Of a stretch of 64,000 nt of DNA, positions 9,194 to 17,353 are shown one piece after another. The notes below the pieces were generated by a model, which ran no database searches, was not told where the DNA came from, and saw only the letters and a program-made list of their open reading frames with translations. The stretch's first letter is position 1. Each line of letters begins with the position of its first letter. The stretch comes from Nitrincola lacisaponensis (GTDB taxonomy: Bacteria; Pseudomonadota; Gammaproteobacteria; Pseudomonadales; Balneatricaceae): positions 1-64,000 of the forward strand of contig NZ_JMSZ01000016.1 in the NCBI RefSeq assembly GCF_000691225.1, in the 5' to 3' direction. A program made the translations under genes and the position numbers.

Positions 9194-9707
9194 AACACTC
9201 GATAGCTTACTCGCATCAAGGGAATCTCAACGACGCGAGGTCGTCAATGTCGATGAGCCCATGATCAAACTGGTGATCTTTCGTCTGGGAGAGCGTTGTT
9301 TTGCCTTTCCCGGTGAGGTGATCCGCGAAGTCTTGCCAGGGGATGAGCCTGTCTACTTTGTACCGGGTATGCCATCCACGATAGAGGGGGTCATCAATGT
9401 CCGCGGTGATATTGAGTCGGTGATCCTGCTGCAGCGGGTATTACAGCTTTCGGCTGCAACAGAGCCTGCCAGTGGTCCCCGGGCATCGATTCTGCTTGGA
9501 CAGGGGCAGCAGATGCACAGTGGTCTGCGTGTCGATCGACTGCTGGATGTGGTTGATGTACCACAAAGTCTGGTGCAGCCGCCACCAGACAGCCTGCCAG
9601 AGCATTTGCGTGAATGTGTGACGGGGTTGTTGTCGTATCAGCAGCTGGCCATTACCCTGCTGGACCTGGACCAGGTCTTTGCAATTTGGGAAAGAGGCAC
9701 CTCCTGA
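9186..9707 (+). CDS. CheW-type coupling protein
   Basis: 173 residues from an ATG at 9186 that overlaps the end of the cyclase gene; an upstream in-frame start at 9063 would lie inside that gene and is unlikely. One CheW domain fills about 25-170, with FRLGERCFAFPGEVIREVLPG at its start region and VIEGVINVRGDIESVI, the strand pair typical of CheW (GxINVRG). It bridges MCPs and CheA in the receptor array. The next gene follows after two bases. WspB or WspD would be the functional counterpart; which one cannot be told. Confidence 0.93.
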   Translation: MTETLDSLLASRESQRREVVNVDEPMIKLVIFRLGERCFAFPGEVIREVLPGDEPVYFVPGMPSTIEGVINVRGDIESVILLQRVLQLSAATEPASGPRASILLGQGQQMHSGLRVDRLLDVVDVPQSLVQPPPDSLPEHLRECVTGLLSYQQLAITLLDLDQVFAIWERGTS

Positions 9708-9709
9708 CG

Positions 9710-10114
9710 ATGGCCTTGCCGCTGGTCATTTTTACCCATGGACCGTCCTGGTTTGGATTGGAAGCCCGTCATATTGCAGGGCGAGGCCATCTCTCTGCTG
9801 AGGATCAGGATGTGATTGCCTTTTCCCGACTGTTTTGCATGCACAGTGAGCCTTCCGGTCGTCTTGAATACCTGCGTTTACGGACATCAACAGCAGAATG
9901 GCGACTGGGCATCCAGGGTAAGATTGAGCTGATTGAACTCAACGCAGATGTGATCTTCCCGTTACCGGATCCCTTGTATAAGCAGCGCAGATTTTTGCCA
10001 CTCAAGGCGCTGGGCTTTCATCATCAACAGCAGCATCAACAGCAATTGATTGCATTGCTGGATGCAGAGCAGCTGACTCAACTGGCGCTGGATCAGCGCC
10101 AGATTTCCCGCTGA
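9710..10114 (+). CDS. Small CheW-like protein, last gene of chemosensory operon
   Basis: 134 residues from ATG 9710, preceded by AAAGAGG at 9691-9697. It begins with strands such as LVIFTHGPSWFGLEARHI, reminiscent of the CheW fold start, but has no GxINVRG motif and has a glutamine/histidine-rich stretch near 102-111. Position after CheW suggests a second, diverged coupling protein (Wsp systems have two, WspB and WspD), but the match is weak and the function is not proven. Its 3' end overlaps the convergent mshQ by 22 bases. Confidence 0.7.
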   Translation: MALPLVIFTHGPSWFGLEARHIAGRGHLSAEDQDVIAFSRLFCMHSEPSGRLEYLRLRTSTAEWRLGIQGKIELIELNADVIFPLPDPLYKQRRFLPLKALGFHHQQQHQQQLIALLDAEQLTQLALDQRQISR

Positions 10115-13100
10115 TAGATAATCGCCGGATTGCCGCGATACAGTCCCCAAACAGCGCGACCGACCGGATCATCGGTATGCCAGCCATTACCCTGCCAGTC
10201 ATATCTGAGCCAGGGTTGATCACTGAGCAGAGGTGTCACATCGGTAAAGCCGCTATTGCCTTCACCCGGCGCGCTGAACCTGAGTAAGTATTCACCGGCT
10301 GACAGGTTGAACGGCCCTGCTGCATGCTCGGTGCTGCCTGTGGCAATGGCAATACTGCCAGTCTGGTTTTGGGCTTGATCATTGTCGAGTCGGAACAGTT
10401 GCAGCGGGCTGCAGCTGTTGGCGGTATGTCTGGCCCAGCGCTGTCCGTCAAAATATTCGGCAACCAGAGGCAGATTGATTGGCGCAGTTTCCAGATAGGC
10501 ATGCCGTGAACCAACAGTTAACCGGCCACTGAGGAAGGTCTGCGCGGCGTTCATATCAGCTGATGAGCCCTGAACACTGTCACTGTCTGCCGCACTGAGC
10601 TGTGGATATATCTGCACAGGTGCGTGAGGGCGGCTGGCCATGCGCAGGTCGGTATCGAGACTGAAGTCAGCACGTCCTTGGGTAAAGGCTTGCAGGCTGA
10701 GATTCCAGTGACCGAATTGACCGCTGCTTTGTCCATCCGGTGTCCGTAATGGAATGCCGGATAGATCTTCAGCTGTTAGTTTGGCGAATCCGTCACGGTA
10801 GTTATGTGTCGGCTGGTTTTGCAGGTTGAGTGCCTGCACATGACCTTGTACCCGGAACGGTTGCCCTGCACTTTGATTGGCTGAACTGGTCTGCAGCCCT
10901 GTATAGCTGAACGCATCGGGGCTGCCTGGCAGGCAGGCTGAATCAACTTGATAATGCAGATCAAAATGGCTGGGGATAAAGCGCCCGATGGGTGCTGATG
11001 TGCCTGGGCTGACACTGCGCCCAAAATAGTTGCCCGCCATAGGCACCGCATGGAACCGGAACACTCCTACTTCGGATAACGTCAGGTCTTCTGTTGTGCT
11101 GCCTCCGGATGTGATCGGCATCTGGCTGACAGACAGTTCGGCACTCCGGCCTCCGGCAGGTGCAACCAGTTCTGCAGACACTGTAATGGCCTGCTGCTGG
11201 TAGTTTTCAGTTGTCGGATTATCACACAGCTGAGGGTCGTCATCTGCTGTCCAGCGTACCCCTCGCAGCTGCATGGCAAAGGTTTCGCCTGCAATCTTGA
11301 ATACGGAACAATCGGCTAGGTCACCTTCGCAGGCTGCGTTTGCTTCCGGTGTTTCCAGACAGAGGCCGGCGGGCTTGCTGCTGAACTCACCGGAACCGGA
11401 GAGCACCAGACCCTGCTCAATAGTATTTTGAGCGCCACTATAGCGTGCTTCCAGCTGCTTCAGTCCGGCGTCATCATAACGTATGGGTACCTGGGCGTTG
11501 GCCTGCTCGTCAAAGGTCAGTTCCAGCTGCGTCCAGCCAGTGGTATTGCTAATGCTCTGATTGTTCAGCCTGAGCGGCAGACTGCCGGTTGCCGGATTAC
11601 TGTATTGGCTGCGAAAGGCGACGGTACGTGTACCGGTAAAGGCAGGCGCACAGGATTCTGGATTGCTGCTGGAGGCGCGTCTGGCGCTGAGGGTAAAACT
11701 GTCGGGTTTTCCGGCTATCAGATCGGGCAATTCCATCAAAAAACCACTTTCAGCAAAGCTGAGCACGCAGGAGCCCTCAACACCCTGACGGAAACAGCGT
11801 GTAACATTTGCGGCTGACGGATAATTGGCAGACAGGCCGAGCGTCACATTACCGGAGGTATTGCGGCGTAATAAAAACTGCCCTTCACCCGCATCCAGCG
11901 TACCACTTGGGCCCTGTTCCCAGCGAATTGCACCACTGCTGGCAGGAGACAGCGTCACTGATGCCGGTCCGGAGAAACGGCTGCTGCAACTGTCGTTGGC
12001 ACAGGCGATGACCTGAATCGGCTCGGCTGCACAAGTGAGACCACTGCCACGGTGCAAAATACGGTAATGATGTACATCGGCGATCAGTGGCTCCATTTTG
12101 AGTCCACAGACTTCCAGGTTATCGATTTCGTGATTGTCATTAGACCCCCCGGTGGAGCCGGTGAGCGTGAGTAACAAATTTTCCGGTACCTGAGCCTGGC
12201 CTGCGCTGCTGAGGATATCTACCGGACCGATCAACGGCGCGAATCCGCTGCCTAGATCTCGCTCTACGGTGACCCAGGATTGACCAGCAGCTCGGCTATC
12301 GATGGTGATGCGGTAGCGCTGTCCAGCGGTGCTGCGCAATGCTGGCGACAGGGTCTGGGTTCCTTGCAGGTAAGCGTAACCACTGGTTCCAGCACCTGAA
12401 CCACGCATGGCAACACTGTGCTGGCGCCTGCCAGGCCCGCCCTGACGTCCTTCGGTAGGGTTGGAGTAATTACCAAAAGTATCCAGCGCAATGCCTAACC
12501 AGCCTCCGGCAAAGCCCTGAATACCGCTGCTGCGCTGGGCATAGCCGAGCGACCCTCCGTAGCCACCGGGTGCTGGCGTGGTAGCTGCGTCGGAGAAGAC
12601 GACTGCGATACCATCCGCACCGCTGCCGCCATAAGCGAAGAAGTCAAATTCAATGGTGACCAGGTTATCGGCTGACGGAAACAGCCGCTGTAGTGTTGCC
12701 GCAGTGGCTACATTTGCTGAGGCGTCCGTCATTCGTAACCGCTGGTTGACAATACGCGGATTGCCAAAGCTGCCGCTTAGATGGGTGACAGACCAGTCGT
12801 TACCCAGCTGCTCCCGTGCAAAGGTGTCATTGAAACACTGCAAGACAGGCCCACCACAGTCACGCTGGGTGTTTTTCAGTGTGATTCGTTCGGCTTCAGT
12901 CAGTACCCGGTCATGCAGGCGCAGTTCATCGATCAAGCCGTTGAAGTAGTGGGTGGGTTGACTACCTGACCAGAGAAAGGCACCGATACGCAGATCACCA
13001 CTGGAGACTTTGTTGGCTAGCGGGATGGACTGGTTGCCGGAATTCAGTGTTGCCAGTGGTGTATCCGATTGCTCGCTGTAGAGCTGACCGGTGAGCCGGA

Positions 13101-13692
13101 CATTGTTGCTGTTGCCCTGGCGCTCAGCTGCAAAAGAGAAGAAATACCATTGTCCGGCACTCAGGTTGTAGTTGATGCTGCCGGTGTAGGAGCCACCCCA
13201 ATGGTTCCAGAGTGTAAACTTGAGCTGTCCATTCTCGATAAACACATGATATTCATGTGAGCTGCTGTCATTACCTTTCATCAAGACAGTCATGGTACCG
13301 CTGACACTGTCCGGACGTATCCAGCCGGACAGATGCATCTCAGCGTTGGCACCCTGAGTCATTGGTGACAGTTCTGTCGTATGGGGTACCTGAATGTAAT
13401 AACGGGCGGTATACCAGGTATTATTGGGGGCCGCATTAAACCCTTCGCCACGGAACCAGCCTGCCTGACAGACTTTACCGGCAACACTGGTCAGTCCATT
13501 CATGGCACGTCCATGGTGCGCATTACCGCTGCTGTCCTGTACCTCATTGGGCGTTGAGTTCCACTCTGTTTCATCCAGACGCCACTCAGCGAGCAAGTTG
13601 GCCTGTGCTGTAACTGAAAACACGCTGAGGCAGAGGCTCAGCAGACCGATGTACAGCCAGGGGGTTCGACGAGATGCATCGCAACGGTTCAT
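10093..13692 (-). CDS. mshQ: MshQ-like MSHA pilus protein with lectin-like domains and DUF6701 tail
   Basis: 1199 residues, the last gene of the MSHA operon, starting inside the mshP stop (ATGA). A signal peptide (about 1-31, ending VTAQA) is followed by a LamG/concanavalin-like domain (about 35-280, with GLIDELRLHDRVLTEAE, the hallmark end of LamG_3). A second L-type-lectin-like domain follows (about 288-535, with DGIAVVFSDA and GIALDTFGNY), and then a long cysteine-containing DUF6701 region to the end. MshQ is known as a large protein at the end of MSHA operons. A place at the pilus tip or surface and a role in adhesion to glycans are inferred from the lectin folds. Its 3' end overlaps the convergent chemosensory operon by 22 bases. 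Confidence 0.9.
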   Translation of the reverse strand: MNRCDASRRTPWLYIGLLSLCLSVFSVTAQANLLAEWRLDETEWNSTPNEVQDSSGNAHHGRAMNGLTSVAGKVCQAGWFRGEGFNAAPNNTWYTARYYIQVPHTTELSPMTQGANAEMHLSGWIRPDSVSGTMTVLMKGNDSSSHEYHVFIENGQLKFTLWNHWGGSYTGSINYNLSAGQWYFFSFAAERQGNSNNVRLTGQLYSEQSDTPLATLNSGNQSIPLANKVSSGDLRIGAFLWSGSQPTHYFNGLIDELRLHDRVLTEAERITLKNTQRDCGGPVLQCFNDTFAREQLGNDWSVTHLSGSFGNPRIVNQRLRMTDASANVATAATLQRLFPSADNLVTIEFDFFAYGGSGADGIAVVFSDAATTPAPGGYGGSLGYAQRSSGIQGFAGGWLGIALDTFGNYSNPTEGRQGGPGRRQHSVAMRGSGAGTSGYAYLQGTQTLSPALRSTAGQRYRITIDSRAAGQSWVTVERDLGSGFAPLIGPVDILSSAGQAQVPENLLLTLTGSTGGSNDNHEIDNLEVCGLKMEPLIADVHHYRILHRGSGLTCAAEPIQVIACANDSCSSRFSGPASVTLSPASSGAIRWEQGPSGTLDAGEGQFLLRRNTSGNVTLGLSANYPSAANVTRCFRQGVEGSCVLSFAESGFLMELPDLIAGKPDSFTLSARRASSSNPESCAPAFTGTRTVAFRSQYSNPATGSLPLRLNNQSISNTTGWTQLELTFDEQANAQVPIRYDDAGLKQLEARYSGAQNTIEQGLVLSGSGEFSSKPAGLCLETPEANAACEGDLADCSVFKIAGETFAMQLRGVRWTADDDPQLCDNPTTENYQQQAITVSAELVAPAGGRSAELSVSQMPITSGGSTTEDLTLSEVGVFRFHAVPMAGNYFGRSVSPGTSAPIGRFIPSHFDLHYQVDSACLPGSPDAFSYTGLQTSSANQSAGQPFRVQGHVQALNLQNQPTHNYRDGFAKLTAEDLSGIPLRTPDGQSSGQFGHWNLSLQAFTQGRADFSLDTDLRMASRPHAPVQIYPQLSAADSDSVQGSSADMNAAQTFLSGRLTVGSRHAYLETAPINLPLVAEYFDGQRWARHTANSCSPLQLFRLDNDQAQNQTGSIAIATGSTEHAAGPFNLSAGEYLLRFSAPGEGNSGFTDVTPLLSDQPWLRYDWQGNGWHTDDPVGRAVWGLYRGNPAIIYQREIWR

Positions 13693-14093
13693 GGGATAAT
13701 ACTCCAGATGGTTGCTTCCGTTTCACGCTGGACCACCCCAAAGGGTGTTTCTTGACTGACCTGGGCCTGCAGATGGTAAATACGTAGCAGATTCAGACCT
13801 TCATAAATATCGGTAGACTGGCAACTGAGCTGCAGCTGAAAGCCTGCCATTTCGGCCTGGCTGTCGGGGTAGCACGCCTGCTGTTCCAGTACCTGATAGC
13901 GTCCCCACTCCAGACCACTGCGAGCCACATAAAAGGCCTGTTTGCCTTGCTGTGATAACAGCATGCCGACATGCTGGGTTGCGCCCATTTGTGCCATAAC
14001 ACCGGCCAGTCCTCCCAGTACAATCAGGATAAACAGGACGGCAATCAAAGAGATGCCTTGCATTCTGTGCTGGGCGTAAGGGCGTATCATCAT
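13689..14093 (-). CDS. mshP: MshP-like minor pilin (PilX type)
   Basis: 134 residues. A short positive leader is followed by a hydrophobic helix (MQGISLIAVLFILIVLGG), a PilX/GspK-like prepilin start in which the G-I junction replaces the usual G-F and the +5 glutamate is missing, as is common in PilX/GspK-like tip subunits. There are two consecutive ATG codons; both overlap the mshO stop. It should sit in the pilus-tip minor pilin complex with MshO, MshC and MshD. Position between mshO and mshQ is the standard MSHA order and supports the name more than the sequence does. Confidence 0.85.
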   Translation of the reverse strand: MMIRPYAQHRMQGISLIAVLFILIVLGGLAGVMAQMGATQHVGMLLSQQGKQAFYVARSGLEWGRYQVLEQQACYPDSQAEMAGFQLQLSCQSTDIYEGLNLLRIYHLQAQVSQETPFGVVQRETEATIWSIIP

Positions 14094-14914
14094 GGGGTAT
14101 TCATCACCTGTGCCTGATACAGTAGTTCCACCGTTTCATCGGCTTCCGAGATGCTCAATCGCAAGGTGACCAGGCCATTGCGGATATGGTCACCGGGCAG
14201 ATAACTGAATTCACAGCGCTGCAGGCGACTGGCCATCAGTTGTCCGTTATTCAGGCCGGTGGGTTGCTGGACCTGAAAGCCATAACCTGTGTAGCGTATC
14301 AGCTGATTATTGCGGCAGGCATAGGTGACGGGGCCCGTGGCCGGAATCAGATCAAAGCGCTGCGCATTCAGCGAAGGAAAGGGAAATTCTATTGCCTCGA
14401 AGATCAGTTGGCTCTGCGATGAGCCAGTCTGCAGGCGGGTTCGGTTGTCTCCCCGGTAAGCATTGGCACTGGAGTCAGGATCGACATTGGCGTTAAAAAT
14501 TACCAGGTAATCACCGGGATTTATGTGTCCCAGCACACCTCCCAGAACATCAAAGCGCGTGACACTGCTGGTGAAGTTGAGCGACTCTCCAACCGGATTG
14601 TTGATATCACTCAGGTCTGCCTGAGCCCGATAGCGTCCACCACCCTGAGTGGGTATAAATTCCAGGAACTGATCACTCCCGGACGTGGTGATACGAACAC
14701 TGTTGGGTAATGCCATGCGTACTTCCCGGGTCATACGCGTCAGGATTCTGTCGGCTTCAGCCACCAGACTTGCCCGCCGGGACTGGTCCTGAAAGGCCTG
14801 AATCGGTTGCAGCAGGATACCGATGGTGACGGTACCCAGGATACCCAGGAGTACAATCACCAGAATCAGTTCAATCAGTGTGAAGCCATGTTGATTATGA
14901 TGGCAGCCAGTCAT
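14090..14914 (-). CDS. mshO: MshO-like minor pilin (PilW type)
   Basis: 274 residues with a class III prepilin leader of about ten residues ending at G10, then FTLIELILVIVLLGIL with glutamate at +5 of the mature protein. PilD-type peptidase should cut between G10 and F11. The larger C-terminal domain with PilW-like features (ADRILTRMTREVRMALPNSV) fits MshO. It overlaps mshD upstream and mshP downstream by four bases each, so the minor pilins are translated as a coupled set. Confidence 0.9.
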   Translation of the reverse strand: MTGCHHNQHGFTLIELILVIVLLGILGTVTIGILLQPIQAFQDQSRRASLVAEADRILTRMTREVRMALPNSVRITTSGSDQFLEFIPTQGGGRYRAQADLSDINNPVGESLNFTSSVTRFDVLGGVLGHINPGDYLVIFNANVDPDSSANAYRGDNRTRLQTGSSQSQLIFEAIEFPFPSLNAQRFDLIPATGPVTYACRNNQLIRYTGYGFQVQQPTGLNNGQLMASRLQRCEFSYLPGDHIRNGLVTLRLSISEADETVELLYQAQVMNTP

Positions 14915-15381
14915 GGTCCCTCCTCAATCCAGGGGGCCATGAATGCACTGAATTCAGCTTCTACTGATGCAATGCGTTGATGATTTACCCGGATATGCAC
15001 CCAGCAGCCATTGACCTGTTGTCCAGCGGGACCAAAAGCGGATTCAGTCACTTCAATACGGACCTGATAATCGGCCAGCTCGGCCAGGGCAGTGCCATCG
15101 ATCTGTCTGGGGGATTCCTGGAGTTGATCGTAGTCATCTACATATTGCCAGTGTCCCCGTTGACCACCGGACGTGTTGCCGGGGTTGCAGCGTTTGGCCT
15201 GAATTTCTTCCATATAGCCTTCTGCAACAGCAACCGCCTGTTGCTGCAGTACCGGGTCGGCACTGCGCAGGATCGTATTCGTATAGACCAGCAGGATGCC
15301 GGCCAGACCGGCCGCCAGAACCACCAGCGTAATCACCAGCTCGATCAGGGTGAACCCCTGTTGTGATGACTTAGTGCACAT
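14911..15381 (-). CDS. mshD: MshD-like minor pilin (PilV type)
   Basis: 156 residues from the ATG at 15381, giving a short leader MCTKSSQQG before FTLIELVITLVVLAAG (glutamate at +5). In-frame upstream starts up to 15462 would add an unusual 27-residue extension and are rejected, because all prepilin leaders here are short. The start lies within the 3' end of mshC (11-base overlap). The sequence after the helix (AAGLAGILLVYTNTILRSADP) is PilV/MshD-like. It is a minor pilin thought to prime pilus assembly. Confidence 0.88.
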   Translation of the reverse strand: MCTKSSQQGFTLIELVITLVVLAAGLAGILLVYTNTILRSADPVLQQQAVAVAEGYMEEIQAKRCNPGNTSGGQRGHWQYVDDYDQLQESPRQIDGTALAELADYQVRIEVTESAFGPAGQQVNGCWVHIRVNHQRIASVEAEFSAFMAPWIEEGP

Positions 15382-15844
15382 GGCCAGTACCTGCTTCGAT
15401 GCGAAGGCTATAGTCATCAATCTGAAGAAGTAAACCTTGTGAAGGCACGCCAAGTCCATCAAAAGTCAGGTTTGCAGCAGGTGACAGGGTGACCCCTGCT
15501 GGAATCTGCCCCCGACCTGAACGGCTGCCATCCCAGGGTTGGCCTGAGCCGGGGTTAATCAGAAAGTCGCCATCCGAAGGGCAGAGGCTGCCACGACAGA
15601 TACGATACCCCCCTGTGGTAAATACCAGGGTGATGGGCTGGTTGGCGGCCACTGCACTTTGCTGGGCAAAGCGAATGGCCGATGCCAGCTCTTCTGTATA
15701 GCCATAGGCGGCAAAACCAGTCTGGGTAAATCGCGGTAATACGATGGCCGTCAACACACCCAGCAAGACCAGCACCAGTATCAGTTCCACCAGTGTGAAG
15801 CCTTGCTGTCTCGGGTGATGTCTCAGGCACAGCGTATCATTCAT
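15371..15844 (-). CDS. mshC: MshC-like minor pilin (FimT/GspH type)
   Basis: 157 residues from ATG 15844, giving the leader MNDTLCLRHHPRQQG before FTLVELILVLVLLGVL with +5 glutamate. Upstream in-frame starts lie inside the preceding pilin gene and are rejected. The helix is followed by AAYGYTEELASAIRFAQQSA, a FimT/GspH-like motif, and a cysteine pair near CRGSLCPSDGD. It overlaps both neighbouring genes. MshC is a minor pilin of the MSHA system. Confidence 0.88.
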   Translation of the reverse strand: MNDTLCLRHHPRQQGFTLVELILVLVLLGVLTAIVLPRFTQTGFAAYGYTEELASAIRFAQQSAVAANQPITLVFTTGGYRICRGSLCPSDGDFLINPGSGQPWDGSRSGRGQIPAGVTLSPAANLTFDGLGVPSQGLLLQIDDYSLRIEAGTGHVH

Positions 15845-16289
15845 GGTTTCCCGCCAGGATGACTGTATAACGTGCGACGATGCCATATGGAGGTTTGTGT
15901 GGCCGGATGATCGCACAGTTCAGTGTGGTGCCGTCAGGTCGGCTGGATGGAAAGGTCGGCGCCGACTCCACACCGATCATATAGCCATCTGGCAAGGCCA
16001 GCTCATTAGCCAGAACCCGATTAGCCATTGTCAGGCTGCAGGCATCCAGATAACTGGTTGGATTGATGCGTACACACCGATCCGTGGACGCATCCTGTCC
16101 ATCCAGTGCACAGGCGGCATAGTTAACCGACATGGCCGAGCTGATTCGACTTGCCGCGGCTTCCAGAGTGGCATTCTCAGCATCTGTACTGAAGTCAATA
16201 AAGCGCGGCAAGGCAACCGCGCTCAGCACGCCAAGAATGATGATCACAATAATCAACTCGATCAGGGTAAATCCTTGTTCCCTTGTCAT
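15837..16289 (-). CDS. MSHA-type pilin, third copy
   Basis: 150 residues. GAAGGTG spaced six bases from the ATG at 16289 sets the start; a TTG five codons earlier is the alternative. The leader MTREQG precedes FTLIELIIVIIILGVLSA. The first 60 mature residues closely match the pilin at 16311 (PRFIDFS.DAE..., SAM.(S/I)NYAAC), while the C-terminal half differs, with cysteines at CALDGQDASTDRC and LDACSL. It may be a second structural or a minor pilin of the same fibre. No functional difference can be read from the sequence. Confidence 0.88.
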   Translation of the reverse strand: MTREQGFTLIELIIVIIILGVLSAVALPRFIDFSTDAENATLEAAASRISSAMSVNYAACALDGQDASTDRCVRINPTSYLDACSLTMANRVLANELALPDGYMIGVESAPTFPSSRPDGTTLNCAIIRPHKPPYGIVARYTVILAGNHE

Positions 16290-16310
16290 TGGTGTCACCT
16301 TCAATGAGTA

Positions 16311-16721
16311 TTATGGGGTAGTCGGTGGAGTAACCCAGCGTATTAGAGTGAAATCAGCGTTATCCGCTACTCCTGTAGCGCTTAAAGTACAGGTGGCTGA
16401 CTGTCCATTGGCATTTGGTGCTGTTTCACCAGTTTTCAGTGCACCAGTGTATTTTGAGGTATCTAGGTTTTGGACTAGTACATTATTTACTTGAGCGATA
16501 GAACAATCAGTTACATCTTCACATTCATCTTTTCCAATAACACAGGCCGCATAGTTAATTGACATGGCTGAGCTGATAGCTGCTGCATTCGATGTCAGTG
16601 CTGCGGCTTCCGCATCGCTGGAAAAGTCGATAAAACGCGGCAGGGCCACGGCGCTCAGAATGCCAAGAATGACGATCACAATGATCAGTTCTACAAGGGT
16701 GAAGCCGGATTGGCTTTTCAT
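16311..16721 (-). CDS. MSHA-type pilin, second copy
   Basis: 136 residues with AGGAG seven bases before ATG 16721. Leader MKSQSG, then FTLVELIIVIVILGILSA. It shares its N-terminal half with the pilin at 15837. The C-terminal half (coding 16311-16560) is visibly richer in A and T than neighbouring DNA and carries several cysteines (CVIGKDECEDVTDC), a pattern seen where pilin surface domains recombine or diversify. It is likely a structural pilin or close paralogue. Confidence 0.88.
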   Translation of the reverse strand: MKSQSGFTLVELIIVIVILGILSAVALPRFIDFSSDAEAAALTSNAAAISSAMSINYAACVIGKDECEDVTDCSIAQVNNVLVQNLDTSKYTGALKTGETAPNANGQSATCTLSATGVADNADFTLIRWVTPPTTP

Positions 16722-16759
16722 GGTCTATCTCCTAACGGGTCGATTTAAGCAAATATGAA

Positions 16760-17275
16760 TTAACAGTCATCAGTGACTTTGTTGATAGTGGGACGTCCAC
16801 CTGCCGATGAGGGCGATGAGTAGTCAATACGGCAGCCTGGAATGCCATCCAGTTGAATCTGTACGGTGGCACTGGCACCTGTTCCGCCGCCAATAAAGGC
16901 AAAGCGGGGAGAAAAGTCATCAAACAGGGGCGTGATTTCAGAACCCTGCGCACGCGGATAGCCCCAACGGGTCAGGATAATGTCATCACCAGTACAGCCG
17001 CCCACGCTGGTGGCAGTGTCTCCGGACTCCAGTCCGACACAGCCTGCGGTAGCCGTATGGGCACCACCTGCTGCCGACTTGGCAAAGACGATATTGGCAC
17101 CGGAGCGCAGTGAGCTGGTGGTGCCGTCAATGACGGCTACGCGTGCTTCACGCTGCAGTGAAATAAATTTGGGAATGGCAAAGGCGGCCAGTATGCCCAG
17201 AATCAGGATAACGATCACCAGCTCGATCAGGGTAAAACCCTGTTGGCGTGAGCGCTGTTGTGTTCCATATTGCAT
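16760..17275 (-). CDS. mshA: MSHA major pilin candidate (MshA/MshB type)
   Basis: 171 residues with a strong AAGGAG site before ATG 17275. Leader MQYGTQQRSRQQG, then FTLIELVIVILILGIL with +5 glutamate. The sequence after the helix (FISLQREARV...SLRSGANIVFAKSA) most resembles MshA/MshB pilins, and a terminal cysteine pair (CRIDYS... to the final DC) can close a disulfide loop. It has the best ribosome site of the array and a 78-base gap upstream, so separate strong expression is plausible. MshB is the alternative name, because MSHA operons place mshB before mshA. I rate the pilin call as sure and the letter as uncertain. Confidence 0.85.
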   Translation of the reverse strand: MQYGTQQRSRQQGFTLIELVIVILILGILAAFAIPKFISLQREARVAVIDGTTSSLRSGANIVFAKSAAGGAHTATAGCVGLESGDTATSVGGCTGDDIILTRWGYPRAQGSEITPLFDDFSPRFAFIGGGTGASATVQIQLDGIPGCRIDYSSPSSAGGRPTINKVTDDC

Positions 17276-17353
17276 GGTATAACTCCTTAATGCTCTTCGT
17301 TATTAAGCTGCCGGGCAGAGATTGCCTGTGTCAGCTGAATTCATTGGCTGTCT

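Noticed and set aside
10236-13692. Several open frames on the + strand opposite mshQ and on the - strand in other frames
   Set aside because: They are shadows of the long mshQ frame with low-complexity composition, no ribosome sites and no recognisable domains.
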